A DNA stretch of 64,000 bases, from the NCBI RefSeq assembly GCF_046244365.1, contig NZ_CP176395.1, positions 3,472,001 to 3,536,000 on the forward strand, read 5' to 3'. The position numbers and the translations under genes were made by a program. The notes beneath the pieces were generated by a model. The model was given only the letters and a program-made list of their open reading frames with translations. It was not told where the DNA came from and did not search any database. The DNA comes from Paenibacillus_V sp046244365 (GTDB lineage Bacteria > Bacillota > Bacilli > Paenibacillales > NBRC-103111). Shown one piece after another: positions 24,667-34,389 of this stretch; positions within the stretch are counted from its first letter, which is position 1, and each line of letters starts with the position of its first letter.

Positions 24667-26310
24667 ATGAAACTGACATTGCTTCCGAGAACGATCGGAA
24701 GGCATATGAACGGATGGACGATGGCAAGCTTGATCGGGGCAGCGGCGGTTATGCTGCCCATCCTTTATGTGCTGACCGGTTTGTTCCGTCCGGCTAATGA
24801 GAATTGGGACAAGGTTAAGCAGTATTTGCTTACGGACTATATGCTGGGCTCGGCTAAGCTGGTGCTGTTTACCGGCTTTTTTGCCGCCTTCATCGGGGTC
24901 GTGCTTGCCTGGCTCGTTGTGGGGTACGCGTTTCCGTTGAGCAAATTTTTCCGGTGGGCGCTCGTATTGCCCCTTGCGGTTCCGCCCTATATCGCGGCTT
25001 ATACGTATAGTGCGATGACCGGTTATACGGGTACGATACAAGCGACATTGCGCAATCGCTTTGATATCGTGCTGCCCCCGGGTACGATTGAGGTGATGTC
25101 GGCACGCGGGGCCGTATTCGTTCTGACTCTGTTTTTATTTCCGTACGTGTTCATGATTACCCGCACCTTTCTCGAGCGGCAAAGCGCCTCCTATATAGAA
25201 AACGCAAGGCTTCTGGGGCATAAGCCGCTCTCGATCTTTCTCAGAGTCGTGCTCCCGATTGCCCGGCCCGCCGTCATGGCCGGTGTCATGCTGGTGGCGT
25301 TCGAAGTGCTCAGCGATTACGGGGTATCCAATTTTTTCGGCGTGCAGACGGTATCGACCGCCATTTTCCAAACCTGGTTCGGGATGTACGACGTCCATTC
25401 GGCAATCAAGCTCGCAGCGTGGCTTATGGTTGCCGTTCTCGGCCTGTTCATGCTGGAGCGGCTGCTTCGGCGCAACCGGCAGTACGCAAGCACGACGAGT
25501 CAAAGCAGATCGCTTAAACCGCAGCGGTTGAAGGGGATAGCCGCTTGGAGCGCGACTTTGCTCTGCTCGCTTGTTTTTATTCTGGCGTTCCTTGCTCCGA
25601 TCGTACAGCTGGCCGTTTGGACGGTCGAATACAACGATTCGTTTTGGCGGTCGGATTTCAAACATTTGCTGGCGAATACGGTAAAAGGAGCGGCAATCGG
25701 AACGGGCATTGTTATCGTAATTGCCGTACTTTCCGCCAGAGCGGCGCGAATGTACGCTACGCCTCTCCTGCAAGCGATGGCTCGTCTCCTGTCGGCGGGG
25801 TATGCCGTTCCCGGAGCGATTATCGCGATCGGCGTGCTGGCCGTGTTTATTGCGCTGGATCAATGGCTGGGGCCGCTATATGTTCGTCTCGGCAAAGAGG
25901 AGGGAACGCTGGTGCTCAGCTTGTCTCTCGCCATGCTGATTGCCGGTTACGTGATTCGCTTCATGGCAACGGGATATAGTGCCCTCGAGGCAGGCTACGA
26001 GAAATTGCCGCGTACGTACTCGGAGGCGTCGAGGACGCTCGGAAGAAGCGGTTTGGCGACCTTTATGAGAATCGAGCTGCCGCTCCTTAGAGGCCCGGTG
26101 CTGAGCGGATTCGTGCTGACCTTCGTGGAAATCGTCAAGGAGCTGCCGCTGACCTTGCTGCTTCGTCCGTTCAATTACGATACGTTGTCTACGCGGGCGT
26201 ACCAATATGCGACGGATGAACGCATTTATGATGCTGCGCTGCCTTCGCTGCTGCTGGTTATGCTCAGTCTGGTCTCCGTACTACTCATGCTCAAGCTCGA
26301 AAGGAGATGA
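24667..26310 (+). CDS. Fused two-domain iron ABC permease (FbpB type)
   Basis: A 547-residue membrane protein with about 12 helices: two permease units joined around residue 275. Each unit has its own cytoplasmic EAA-like loop: ENARLLGHKPLSIFLRVVLP in the first and SEASRTLGRSGLATFMRIEL in the second. This fused layout is that of FbpB/SfuB ferric permeases. The ATG at 24667 is 3 bases after the binding-protein stop, with a poor ribosome site, so it is probably translated by coupling. It carries Fe(III) handed over by the lipoprotein. Confidence 0.9.
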   Translation: MKLTLLPRTIGRHMNGWTMASLIGAAAVMLPILYVLTGLFRPANENWDKVKQYLLTDYMLGSAKLVLFTGFFAAFIGVVLAWLVVGYAFPLSKFFRWALVLPLAVPPYIAAYTYSAMTGYTGTIQATLRNRFDIVLPPGTIEVMSARGAVFVLTLFLFPYVFMITRTFLERQSASYIENARLLGHKPLSIFLRVVLPIARPAVMAGVMLVAFEVLSDYGVSNFFGVQTVSTAIFQTWFGMYDVHSAIKLAAWLMVAVLGLFMLERLLRRNRQYASTTSQSRSLKPQRLKGIAAWSATLLCSLVFILAFLAPIVQLAVWTVEYNDSFWRSDFKHLLANTVKGAAIGTGIVIVIAVLSARAARMYATPLLQAMARLLSAGYAVPGAIIAIGVLAVFIALDQWLGPLYVRLGKEEGTLVLSLSLAMLIAGYVIRFMATGYSALEAGYEKLPRTYSEASRTLGRSGLATFMRIELPLLRGPVLSGFVLTFVEIVKELPLTLLLRPFNYDTLSTRAYQYATDERIYDAALPSLLLVMLSLVSVLLMLKLERR

Positions 26311-26314
26311 ATTC

Positions 26315-26965
26315 ATGGCATTCGTCGCCGTAGAAAAAGTAACGTTCCGTTTCGACAAGCGGCAGCCGGCGGTTATCGAGGAATTGTCGTTCACGATGGC
26401 CAAGGGGGAAATCGTCGGCATTTTGGGGGCGAGCGGCAGCGGCAAAAGTACGCTTCTCCGGCTGATTGCCGGACTTGAAGCGCCGGAGCGCGGCAGCATT
26501 TCCATCGACGGCCGTCCGATCGTGGACGAGCGTTCTTTTATGGAACCGGATAAGCGCGGCGTGGGCATGGTTTTTCAGGATTATGCGCTTTTTCCTCATC
26601 TGACCGTTGCCGATAATATTACGTTCGGGCTGCACAAGCTCAAGCGTGCCGCGCGCCGTTCGCGGATGGAAGAAATGCTGGGGCTGGTGCAGATGAAGGA
26701 CTACGCACGCAGGTACCCGCATGAGCTGAGCGGAGGGCAGCAGCAGCGAATCGCTTTGGCTCGGGCTCTTGCTCCGCAGCCGTCCGTGCTTTTGATGGAT
26801 GAGCCGTTCAGCAGCCTGGACGCCCACTTGAAGGCAGCGATCCGCAGCGAGCTTCGTCAAATATTACAGAAGGCCAAAACAACCTGCTTATTCGTTTCCC
26901 ACGATCAGGCGGATATCGACGCGATCTGCGACCGTATTCTCCATGTTCAGGAAGGTCGGCCGTGA
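26315..26965 (+). CDS. ABC ATPase of the iron transporter (FbpC type)
   Basis: A 216-residue ATPase. Walker A is GASGSGKST (about residues 38-46), the Q-loop FQDYALFPH, the signature LSGGQQQRIALARAL (about 139-153), Walker B VLLMDEPFSSLD and the switch His in LFVSHDQ. It lacks the roughly 130-residue C-terminal regulatory domain of Neisseria FbpC, so iron feedback at the protein level is not expected. AAAGGAGATG precedes the ATG at 26315, 4 bases after the permease stop. A bidirectional terminator ends the operon. Confidence 0.9.
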   Translation: MAFVAVEKVTFRFDKRQPAVIEELSFTMAKGEIVGILGASGSGKSTLLRLIAGLEAPERGSISIDGRPIVDERSFMEPDKRGVGMVFQDYALFPHLTVADNITFGLHKLKRAARRSRMEEMLGLVQMKDYARRYPHELSGGQQQRIALARALAPQPSVLLMDEPFSSLDAHLKAAIRSELRQILQKAKTTCLFVSHDQADIDAICDRILHVQEGRP

Positions 26966-26991
26966 GATCGTCTGGCAAGCACATCGAAAAT

Positions 26992-27045
26992 GCGCAAAAG
27001 TACCGGCTTCCCGCTTTTTTGGGCAGGAACCGGTACTTTTTGTGC
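26992..27045. terminator. Bidirectional terminator between iron and glycan operons
   Basis: GCGCAAAAGTACCGG (26992-27006) pairs with CCGGTACTTTTTGTGC (27030-27045). The A-rich 5' arm and T-rich 3' arm serve the convergent operons on either side. Confidence 0.85.
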
Positions 27046-27050
27046 TTCGT

Positions 27051-28142
27051 CTATTCCACTTCGCAAAGCGTTCCGGCGATATATCTCGTACCGTCGTCCA
27101 AGTAATAGTAGTACGTGATCAGCACGCGGCCGTCCGCCAGCTGCACCGCGCTCGTATACCCGATATCGCTGCCGAGGCCGTCCTCGCGGATGACGGATTC
27201 CGCAGCGGTGCCCAGATCGGTGCACTCGGCGTCAAGCACGAGCGCTCGAATACCGAACGGCTTGTAGCGGTAGCCGTAATTCAGCAGCACGCGGCCGTCC
27301 GCCAGCCGGAGGGCGTTGAACGGGCTCGGCGAATAGATCGGCCACCGCTTGACCGCGCTCCACGTGCGTCCGCCGTCCGTCGACTCGGACGTGAACAACG
27401 GCGCCGCGGATTGCTCTTCCCCAGGCTGCCTGTTCAGCTTCAAGCTGCGGATGAACAGCACCAGTTTGCCTGCATCGGTCTTGTACAGGGTAGGCTCATG
27501 AAAATGATACTGGCCTTCGTAGCCCGGAATGACGGCCGCGCGTTCCCAGGTATGCCCGCGATCCGCCGTTTTTCCGACCACCACGTTGAAGGTTTCGTCT
27601 TCCTGTTCGTAGAACGGCGCCAGGATGGAGCCGTCTTCCATTTCCACGCTGCTGCCGCGAAGGACGACATCGCCAAGCTCTACGAGCGCCGGCTTATCCC
27701 AAGTCAATCCCCCGTCCGCAGAACGGATCGAGTAGCAGCCCGCCATCACGCCGACCCAGCGATCCATGAGGCGGTGCCAGGTGCCGGCTTTTAGCTCTGC
27801 CGGAGCTTCTTCCTTCTCGTACACCTTCCAGGTGAAATAAGTGACGAACAAAGAGCCGTCCCGCAGCGCGTTGAGGCACGGATCCTGGACGCCATGGAAA
27901 AAATCGTCCCAGATGACGGCAGCCTTCGCGTCCCACACGATACCGTCCTGCGATCCGATCGAGACCGCCTTCGAAGACGCATCGACATGCGTAATCGCTC
28001 CGGCATATGCGGTTCGGCGGTCCGGCGCCTGACGGAAGCCGAGCCGGAACGTCCCGTCCGCCAGCGGAACGACGGTCGGGAACGTATTGTAATGCTCATC
28101 CTTATAGATTACCAAGTGCTCAATCGGTTTTACGTTGGCCAT
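27051..28142 (-). CDS. Sialidase-superfamily BNR-repeat protein
   Basis: A 363-residue protein folding as a six-bladed propeller of the sialidase superfamily. Three Asp-box repeats are visible: SADGGLTW, TADRGHTW and STDGGRTW. The FRIP motif of true sialidases is not present (the N-terminus reads TFPTVVPLADGTFRLGFRQA), so the substrate may be something other than sialic acid. There is no signal peptide, so the protein should act inside the cell on an oligosaccharide brought in by the adjacent ABC transporter. AAGGAGG lies 8 bases before the ATG. It is the last gene of the operon. Confidence 0.75.
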   Translation of the reverse strand: MANVKPIEHLVIYKDEHYNTFPTVVPLADGTFRLGFRQAPDRRTAYAGAITHVDASSKAVSIGSQDGIVWDAKAAVIWDDFFHGVQDPCLNALRDGSLFVTYFTWKVYEKEEAPAELKAGTWHRLMDRWVGVMAGCYSIRSADGGLTWDKPALVELGDVVLRGSSVEMEDGSILAPFYEQEDETFNVVVGKTADRGHTWERAAVIPGYEGQYHFHEPTLYKTDAGKLVLFIRSLKLNRQPGEEQSAAPLFTSESTDGGRTWSAVKRWPIYSPSPFNALRLADGRVLLNYGYRYKPFGIRALVLDAECTDLGTAAESVIREDGLGSDIGYTSAVQLADGRVLITYYYYLDDGTRYIAGTLCEVE

Positions 28143-28197
28143 CGAATAAACCTCCTTGGGTTGTCGAGCTTGAACTCGCTCGTTTCCGAATCCGTTA

Positions 28198-29085
28198 TCA
28201 GCCTTTCAGCGATCCGATCATGACGCCTTTGGCGAAATACTTTTGCAGGAACGGATACACGACGACGATCGGCGTAATCGCGGCGATTATGGTCGCGGCC
28301 TTGATCGACTGATTCGTCACTTCGGTCGTTACCTGAATATAGGTGCCGGAGCTGGTCGTGTCGATTTTGTCCTGCTGAAATATTTTTTGCACGAGCAATT
28401 GCAGAACGAAGTCGTTCTTCTCTCGCAAATAGATCATCGCATCGAACCATGCATTCCAATGCGCGACCCCTGACCATAACGCGATAACCGCAATGATGGG
28501 CATCGACAGCGGGAAGATGATGCGGAAAGCGACCTGTACCGGATTCGCCCCGTCGATCAGCGCCGATTCCTCCAGCTCCTTGGGAAAGCCCATCAGAAAG
28601 TTGCGCGCCAGAATGATGTACCACGCATTGGCGAGCGTCGGCAAAATAAGCGCCCACATGGAATTGAGCAGGCCGAGCTTCTTGATGTTCATATAAGAGG
28701 GAATCAGTCCGCCGCTGAAGAAGATCGTAAACAAAATAAACAATGTAATGATGTTGCGGTAAGGCAAATCCTTCCGGGACAGCGAATACGCCGCACACAT
28801 GGTTACCAGAACGGTAAGGCCCGCTCCGACAACCGTCCGGAGAATCGTATTGCGGTAGGCGATGTAAATGATGTCGCTGCTGAACAACTGCTTATAGGAC
28901 ATCAGATTAAAGCCCTCCGCCCATAACCGCAATCCCAGCTTGTCGACGAAGGCGGGAGCGGTTAGCGAGAGCATCAGCAGGTTCCAGAACGGATACAGGA
29001 ACAGAATCGACAGGACGATCATAAGGCCATAGTTGAAAATATCGAATGACTTGCCTGCCAGGCTTTTGCGTCTAAACGTAGTCAC
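28198..29085 (-). CDS. Sugar ABC permease, LplC/YtcP type
   Basis: A 295-residue CUT1 permease with six helices. It has the family hallmarks LFILFTIFFSGGLIPSYMNI, the EAA loop LEESALIDGANPVQ and a C-terminal YPFLQKYFAKGVMIGSLKG, which is diagnostic for the LplC/YtcP group. GAGGAGGG precedes a GTG at 29085, giving the usual N-terminus; the longer frame to 29160 overlaps the upstream permease. It works with the preceding permease and the binding protein as one importer. The energising ATPase is not in the operon, as is common for this group, which uses a shared MsmX-type ATPase. Confidence 0.9.
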   Translation of the reverse strand: MTTFRRKSLAGKSFDIFNYGLMIVLSILFLYPFWNLLMLSLTAPAFVDKLGLRLWAEGFNLMSYKQLFSSDIIYIAYRNTILRTVVGAGLTVLVTMCAAYSLSRKDLPYRNIITLFILFTIFFSGGLIPSYMNIKKLGLLNSMWALILPTLANAWYIILARNFLMGFPKELEESALIDGANPVQVAFRIIFPLSMPIIAVIALWSGVAHWNAWFDAMIYLREKNDFVLQLLVQKIFQQDKIDTTSSGTYIQVTTEVTNQSIKAATIIAAITPIVVVYPFLQKYFAKGVMIGSLKG

Positions 29086-29098
29086 GAGTCGTCCCTCC

Positions 29099-30043
29099 TC
29101 ACCATATCCCGTATTCGTTGAACCGCTTGACGATGTAATTCGTCCCAATGACCAGCACAAGGGCGACCACGTTTTTGAATAAGCCGACTGCTGTTGAGAA
29201 GCCGTATTTCGTATCGATCAGACCGATGCGGTATACATACGTATCGATAATGTCCGCAACGCTGTAAACAGCCGGGTTGTACAGGTTGAATATTTGGTCG
29301 AAACCCGCGTTCATGACCCCGCCGACGTTCAGAATGAAGAGCACGGTCATGACCGGGATGAGCGAGGGCAGGGTAATGTACCGCATTTGCTGAAACCGGT
29401 TCGCTCCGTCGATCGTGGCGGATTCGTATTGATCCTGGTTGATGCCGGCGATGGCGGCCAAATAAATAATGCTGCCCCAGCCGACGCTTTGCCACAGATG
29501 GCTGGCCACAAGCACCCCGACGAACGTGTCCGGATCGGCCAGAAAATGAATCGGCTTGCCGCCGAACAGGGTGATGACGAAATTGAGCGCGCCGCGGGAC
29601 GGAGACAACAGCTCGATCATGATGCCCGATAAAATAACCCAAGACATGAAATGAGGCAAATAAGAAATCGTTTGCACGATTTTTTGGAATCTGCCGTTCA
29701 TCAGCTCGTTAAACAGCAGGGCAAGCCCGATCGGAGCGGGAAAGCCGAACAATATGTGCAAGCCGCTGATGACAAGCGTGTTGCGCAGAATGCGCCAGAA
29801 AAAAATATCGTCGAACAGCTGATTGAAATTTTCCATGCCGATCCATGGGCTTCCGATAATGCCGTCGATAAAGCGGTAATTTTTGAACGCCATGATGACG
29901 CCGTACATCGGAATGTAGTTAAAGATCAGAAAGCAGATGAGCGCCGGAGCCAACATGACATAATAAAATCCGTATTTCCGCCATCTGCCGCCGGACGCTT
30001 TGGGGGACAGGGGGGCCGATAAGCCGGCCGTTATGTCGCTCAT
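29099..30043 (-). CDS. Sugar ABC permease, LplB type
   Basis: A 314-residue CUT1 permease, six helices. The N-terminal YVMLAPALICFLIFNYIPMYG, the mid-protein GWGSIIYLAAIAGINQDQYE with EAA loop SATIDGANRFQQ, and the C-terminal NYIVKRFNEYGIW are typical of LplB/YteP-like permeases. AAGGAGGC is 8 bases before the ATG at 30043; the open frame further upstream is not needed. It pairs with the LplC-type permease downstream. A fragment of a related permease lies at 15951-16200. Confidence 0.9.
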   Translation of the reverse strand: MSDITAGLSAPLSPKASGGRWRKYGFYYVMLAPALICFLIFNYIPMYGVIMAFKNYRFIDGIIGSPWIGMENFNQLFDDIFFWRILRNTLVISGLHILFGFPAPIGLALLFNELMNGRFQKIVQTISYLPHFMSWVILSGIMIELLSPSRGALNFVITLFGGKPIHFLADPDTFVGVLVASHLWQSVGWGSIIYLAAIAGINQDQYESATIDGANRFQQMRYITLPSLIPVMTVLFILNVGGVMNAGFDQIFNLYNPAVYSVADIIDTYVYRIGLIDTKYGFSTAVGLFKNVVALVLVIGTNYIVKRFNEYGIW

Positions 30044-30167
30044 GCCGATAGCCTCCTTTCCAGGGAACATGCATACTGTATAGGATTCTTTCCTTGCTGA
30101 GGTGACGCATGGCGGAATTAACGCGGAAGGCGCGGGCATCCGCCATACGATCCTGTTCTTGAGCCGG

Positions 30168-31772
30168 TTACTTCTTGTTCGCCTCATCGTACAGCTTCTG
30201 ATAATTGTCCAGAATAGCCTGACCGCCGGCGTCGAGATATTTTTTCTTGAACGCGTCCCATTCCTTGTCGATGTCAAGCTTGCCGACGGTTGCGTTCGTT
30301 TCGAATTCCGTGACGACCGTTGTGACGGCCGTGCCGTTTTTCAAAAGCGCTTCGTTCGTGGAATTGATCGTAAAATTGATGTCGTTGTATTTTTTCGGGC
30401 TGCTCATCGCAACATCATAGGCGGGCAGATCGATTTTGAGCACGTTGTTCTTTTTGAAGAAGTCCCAGTTGTCCGGACGCAAGGCGAAATATTGGCCGAT
30501 GCCTTCCTGGGTAATTTTATCGATGGACAAATAGTCCGGGGTAATTTGGATGACGCCGTCTTTGTCCTTCATATACCCTTTGCCTTCCTCGCCGAAATAA
30601 GCTCGGATGTAGTAATGATCGTCGGCGGACATGAAATTCTTGATCGCCATGATGCGCTCCATTTTCTCGTCGCTCGTTTTGCTGCCGAAGAAGAAGCCGC
30701 GCTGCATCGCCGGATAGGCGGTTCCGCCCGCTCCTTTATCTCCGCCCGGTCCCGCAAACGGTTTCAAAAATTCGATTTTGGCGTCCGGTTTCTTGTCTGT
30801 CAGCATTTTCGTCACATTGCCCGCTGTAGTCGACGCGTACCACCAAGGATGATCGGCGAGAACGCCGAATTTGCCGTCCGCCCATTTGGCGCGCTGCTGC
30901 GGCCGCTGATCCGTAATCGATTCGGGATCGATCAAGCCTTCTTTGTACCAAGCCTGCATCGTTTTTAAATATTGCTTATAGCCGTCCGTCAGCACACTGG
31001 AGAACACTTTGCCGCTGCTATCGGCGTAGAAGGCGCTGCCGGAGCCGAGGCCGAACGCGCCGCGCAAATACAGCTGAAGACCGTGGCCGCCGAACGTATC
31101 GTTTTTGCCGTTTTTGTCCGGATCGTTGAACGTGAACCGCTTGAGCATTTCATGGTATTCCTCAAGCGTTTCCGGCAACTTGGCGAGCCCGACATTGTCC
31201 AGCCAGTCCTTGCGGACGCCCATGACCCAAGGCTGAAGCGCCGAATAATTGATAAACGGAACCGCATACAGCTTTCCTTTGAACTTCATAGAAGAGGCGA
31301 CGATTTTGGGATCGACCATGCTTTCGATGCTCTTCATCCATTCGGGCATGAGCTTGCGCAGCTTATCCTCCGGAACCTCCCGCACCAAGCCCTGCTCCAT
31401 CAAGAAGGTGGAATCGACGTTGATCCGGATATGATCGGCGGTCTTGCCGTCGGCGAAGTACAGGTTGACCTGTTCTTTGTTGTGAACGTCGAGCGGTACC
31501 ATCGTGAGCGTGACGTTGAACTTTTCTTCGATCAGCTTCTTTACCGGATTGTTGACCGAGTCGTTGATTTTGCCGATCTGATTGTGGCCGATCCATAAAA
31601 GATCCAGATGCTTGGCGTACGGTCCCGATGAAGCCGATGGCGCGGTGCCGGCCTTCGTTCCGTCGTCTTCTTTACCGCCCCCGCTGCAGCCGCTGAGCAC
31701 GGACGCCGCTATCGAAGCGCCTGCGATCCATTTCCCCGCTTTCTTCCAACCTTCCCCCTTGCGCTGCTCCAA
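30168..31772 (-). CDS. Sugar ABC solute-binding lipoprotein, LplA type
   Basis: A 534-residue extracellular binding protein. The basic N-terminus and hydrophobic stretch end in SVLSGC (Cys29), a lipobox. The mature protein is of the large LplA/YtcQ kind: HIRINVDSTFLMEQGLVREV, FTFNDPDKNGKNDTFG (the DxDxNGxxD calcium-like loop common in this group) and AMQRGFFFG. It captures an oligosaccharide outside the cell. AAGGAG lies 8 bases before a TTG at 31772, which I prefer to the GTG at 31781 that overlaps the site. It is the second gene after the AraC-type sensor in one operon. Confidence 0.88.
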   Translation of the reverse strand: MEQRKGEGWKKAGKWIAGASIAASVLSGCSGGGKEDDGTKAGTAPSASSGPYAKHLDLLWIGHNQIGKINDSVNNPVKKLIEEKFNVTLTMVPLDVHNKEQVNLYFADGKTADHIRINVDSTFLMEQGLVREVPEDKLRKLMPEWMKSIESMVDPKIVASSMKFKGKLYAVPFINYSALQPWVMGVRKDWLDNVGLAKLPETLEEYHEMLKRFTFNDPDKNGKNDTFGGHGLQLYLRGAFGLGSGSAFYADSSGKVFSSVLTDGYKQYLKTMQAWYKEGLIDPESITDQRPQQRAKWADGKFGVLADHPWWYASTTAGNVTKMLTDKKPDAKIEFLKPFAGPGGDKGAGGTAYPAMQRGFFFGSKTSDEKMERIMAIKNFMSADDHYYIRAYFGEEGKGYMKDKDGVIQITPDYLSIDKITQEGIGQYFALRPDNWDFFKKNNVLKIDLPAYDVAMSSPKKYNDINFTINSTNEALLKNGTAVTTVVTEFETNATVGKLDIDKEWDAFKKKYLDAGGQAILDNYQKLYDEANKK

Positions 31773-31932
31773 ACGAATCACTCCTTGTCGTTTATAGGCC
31801 TTGCAGCTTTATCATAATAGGATCGCCGGCCCGTTTCACATGCCCGGATCATGACCTGAATCGCCCATTTGATGACAATGTCATCAAAACGTAATGACGG
31901 GAAACGGCGATAAGAGCGCAGCCCGATTCGGG

Positions 31933-31960
31933 AAAAAAAGAGGACAGCGACTGCTGTCCC
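31933..31960 (-). terminator. Terminator or attenuator after the AraC-type sensor gene
   Basis: On the minus strand GGACAGC and GCTGTCC pair over a 4-base loop and are followed by TCTTTTTTTC. It separates the sensor gene from the transporter genes, so part of the transcription probably stops here. Confidence 0.7.
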
Positions 31961-31974
31961 CGCGGAGCCCGGTA

Positions 31975-34341
31975 TCAAAAATGCTGCTTGCGAAACTCGC
32001 CCGGCGTTATCCCCGTCATGTCTTTAAAGAGTTTAATGAAGTGATTTACTTTGGCGTAGCCGAGCTGTTCGCTGATATCCTGCACCTTCAGCTCGGTCTG
32101 CAGGAGCAGCTCCTTGCTGCGGCGGAGACGTGCTTGTATCACATAGTCGGTGAACGTTACGCCCGTATATTCCTTAAAGATGCGGCTGAGATAGGCCGGA
32201 TTCAAGTTCAGCTTCTCCGCGATCGACGTAAGCGAAACCGTACTGGCCGACTCGGATTGAATTAGCCGCTTGGCATGCTCGACATGCGTGTTTTTCTTCT
32301 CGCGGAACGCCTGGCCGATATACGCCGCCGTTGCGCTGATCAAGCTTTCGAACCAGGCGGTCATGCTCCGCCAATCGTCCTTTTGCAAAAAGACGGCCAA
32401 TAGATGGGAGCGCTCACCCGGCACGATTTCGCGCATGTCGAGATGCAAATCGCGCACGGTTTCGATCAATTTGACGAGCAGCAGCAAGAAGGTTTGCTGT
32501 ACATGGGGAAATGCGACCTTCCCCGCTTTGTCCCGCATATCCCGCACCATTTCGGCAAACACCGCGAGCGCCTGGTCCTTGTCGCCGTTCTTGAGACAGA
32601 CGATGAACGTCGACTCCCTATCTTTCGGGTATGGAAGCGGCTCGTGAGCGTGCAGCCTGACATCCTCGATATAGACGATGTCGCTATCCGCCGTCATCCC
32701 GCGGTATTGCAGCGCTTCTTCGGCCTCCTGATAGGCTTGCGGCAGATCGCCGATCGTCCTGCCGTACGTGCCGATGCCGATCGTGCAGGGCATCCCGTGA
32801 CGCTCGGCTATCGAATCTTTAATGGCTTCGGCGATGGAGAACACGGCGGACATTTCATGCTCCGCGCAATTGACCAGCACCAGATAGACATCGTCCTCCA
32901 TCTCGAGCACCCAATGCGCGAACTCTTCATCGACCGCCGAGTCAATCGAATGGGTAACGAGCAGCTGTTCGATTTGCTCGCTCTCGATGCTCGCGGCGGC
33001 GCGCCCGCCGTTGTCGACGGACACCAGCATCGGGACGATGCCGTGCGTCTTTAAGCCGATACCCAGATAGTCAAAGCGCTCCTCGACGGCTTTCGGCTGC
33101 AGCCCATGCTTCTTCAGCAGCGAACGCAGGAACTTCTCCTGATAGGCAGGCAAGCTTTCCCGCAGCCGGAGCCGCAATCGTCTCTCCGTTGCGTACGCAT
33201 CGGCCAGCCCGTCGCTGATCACGCGGAATTCTCCGCGCGGCCTTCTGCCCTCCAGTCCGCGGCTAACGCCCTGACTGCCGTCTTTGACGAATTGGAGCAG
33301 ATGATTGACGGGTCTGTAAATGCGGCGGCTCGTCACCACTGCCAGAATGGCCGTCGCTACGGTCAGCAGGATGGATACGGTGTAGAACAGATTGCGAATA
33401 TTGGAGACGTTGCGGTAGAGCGTGTGCAGGTTCGTGACGTTGGCGATATCCCAGCCGAGCACTTCGGAATTCCGCCAGGAGACGAGCTGTCTCTCGGCCA
33501 CGACCTTGTGCGATTTCAAGCTGCCGCCGCCTGCTTCATCCTGCGAAGCGAGTATTGACTGAACGAAGGTAAGGCCGTCCGCCTTGGAAGCGTCATTGTC
33601 ATAAAGCAGGGGCTCTCCTTCGCGCGAAAACACCATCACCGAGGTGCCGTGCTCGACGCCGAGCCTGCTGATGAGATTCGTATAGAAGGCGTTCGCATCC
33701 AGATTGATGACGATCGTATAGTTCGACGCCAGCGGCCGAAAGACTACCGGAACGACCCGTTTGAGCGTGCCGTCCTCCTGCATGGCGCTGCGCACGTTGA
33801 GGATAAGCGGGTAGCCGAGAGCGGACGGCTTCAAGCTTTTGTCCCAGTCCGAGTCGTAAAACTTATCGATTTCATACTGCAAATACCCGGACGTCAGGAC
33901 GATCCCCCGGGCCGGATTGATGTAATACACCGAACAAATGAACTCGTTCAGCTTCAGCAAATCGTTCATGCTGCGCAGCACTTTGGCCTTGCTTGCCATA
34001 TACTCCAGCAGCTGCTCTCTGTTAGACGACGTATGCCAGGCGCCAATCTCCTCGAAATAGTTGCCGAGCGGGAACATATCGAACTCGGTTAACGTGTTGT
34101 TCGTGACGAATTGGCGAAAGCCGTTGCCGATTTGTTTGACGACCAGCTCCATGGCGTTCACCGTCTGGTTCAAATACAGCTCATTCGCTTGCTCGATATC
34201 GTGCCGCATCGAATTTTGCACGTTATGGTAGAAGAAGAAGCCGAGGACGCCGATCGGGACTAGACAAATCAGCAGTGTAAATGTAAGAAGTCGCATGAAA
34301 AAATGCTTGTGTCTTGTAAACGACCTCACCCTGTGAAGCAA
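31975..34341 (-). CDS. Membrane sensor with C-terminal AraC DNA-binding domain
   Basis: A 788-residue regulator. Helix 1 (about residues 17-38) and helix 2 (about 295-315) enclose a roughly 255-residue outer sensing domain; a linker and a central domain follow, and the C-terminal 100 residues are an AraC/XylS double helix-turn-helix (SIAEKLNLNPAYLSRIFKEY, then ISEQLGYAKVNHFIKLFKDM). Paenibacilli often have this one-protein signalling form before LplABC-type operons. It should sense the sugar or its binding protein outside and activate the downstream transporter genes. The start is TTG at 34341 behind a G-rich site. A cre site lies about 50 bases upstream. Confidence 0.85.
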   Translation of the reverse strand: MLHRVRSFTRHKHFFMRLLTFTLLICLVPIGVLGFFFYHNVQNSMRHDIEQANELYLNQTVNAMELVVKQIGNGFRQFVTNNTLTEFDMFPLGNYFEEIGAWHTSSNREQLLEYMASKAKVLRSMNDLLKLNEFICSVYYINPARGIVLTSGYLQYEIDKFYDSDWDKSLKPSALGYPLILNVRSAMQEDGTLKRVVPVVFRPLASNYTIVINLDANAFYTNLISRLGVEHGTSVMVFSREGEPLLYDNDASKADGLTFVQSILASQDEAGGGSLKSHKVVAERQLVSWRNSEVLGWDIANVTNLHTLYRNVSNIRNLFYTVSILLTVATAILAVVTSRRIYRPVNHLLQFVKDGSQGVSRGLEGRRPRGEFRVISDGLADAYATERRLRLRLRESLPAYQEKFLRSLLKKHGLQPKAVEERFDYLGIGLKTHGIVPMLVSVDNGGRAAASIESEQIEQLLVTHSIDSAVDEEFAHWVLEMEDDVYLVLVNCAEHEMSAVFSIAEAIKDSIAERHGMPCTIGIGTYGRTIGDLPQAYQEAEEALQYRGMTADSDIVYIEDVRLHAHEPLPYPKDRESTFIVCLKNGDKDQALAVFAEMVRDMRDKAGKVAFPHVQQTFLLLLVKLIETVRDLHLDMREIVPGERSHLLAVFLQKDDWRSMTAWFESLISATAAYIGQAFREKKNTHVEHAKRLIQSESASTVSLTSIAEKLNLNPAYLSRIFKEYTGVTFTDYVIQARLRRSKELLLQTELKVQDISEQLGYAKVNHFIKLFKDMTGITPGEFRKQHF

Positions 34342-34389
34342 GAAGACCCCCCCTTAGGATAAAAGTGTTGTGCAGACTTCTTCTCTTTT

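Noticed and set aside
26943..27794. 283-residue plus-strand frame across the BNR-protein gene
   Set aside because: Its sequence is the reverse shadow of a gene with a good ribosome site and Asp-box motifs on the minus strand.
30102..30968. 288-residue plus-strand frame inside the LplA-type gene
   Set aside because: Antisense shadow; the minus-strand lipoprotein has a lipobox and family motifs.
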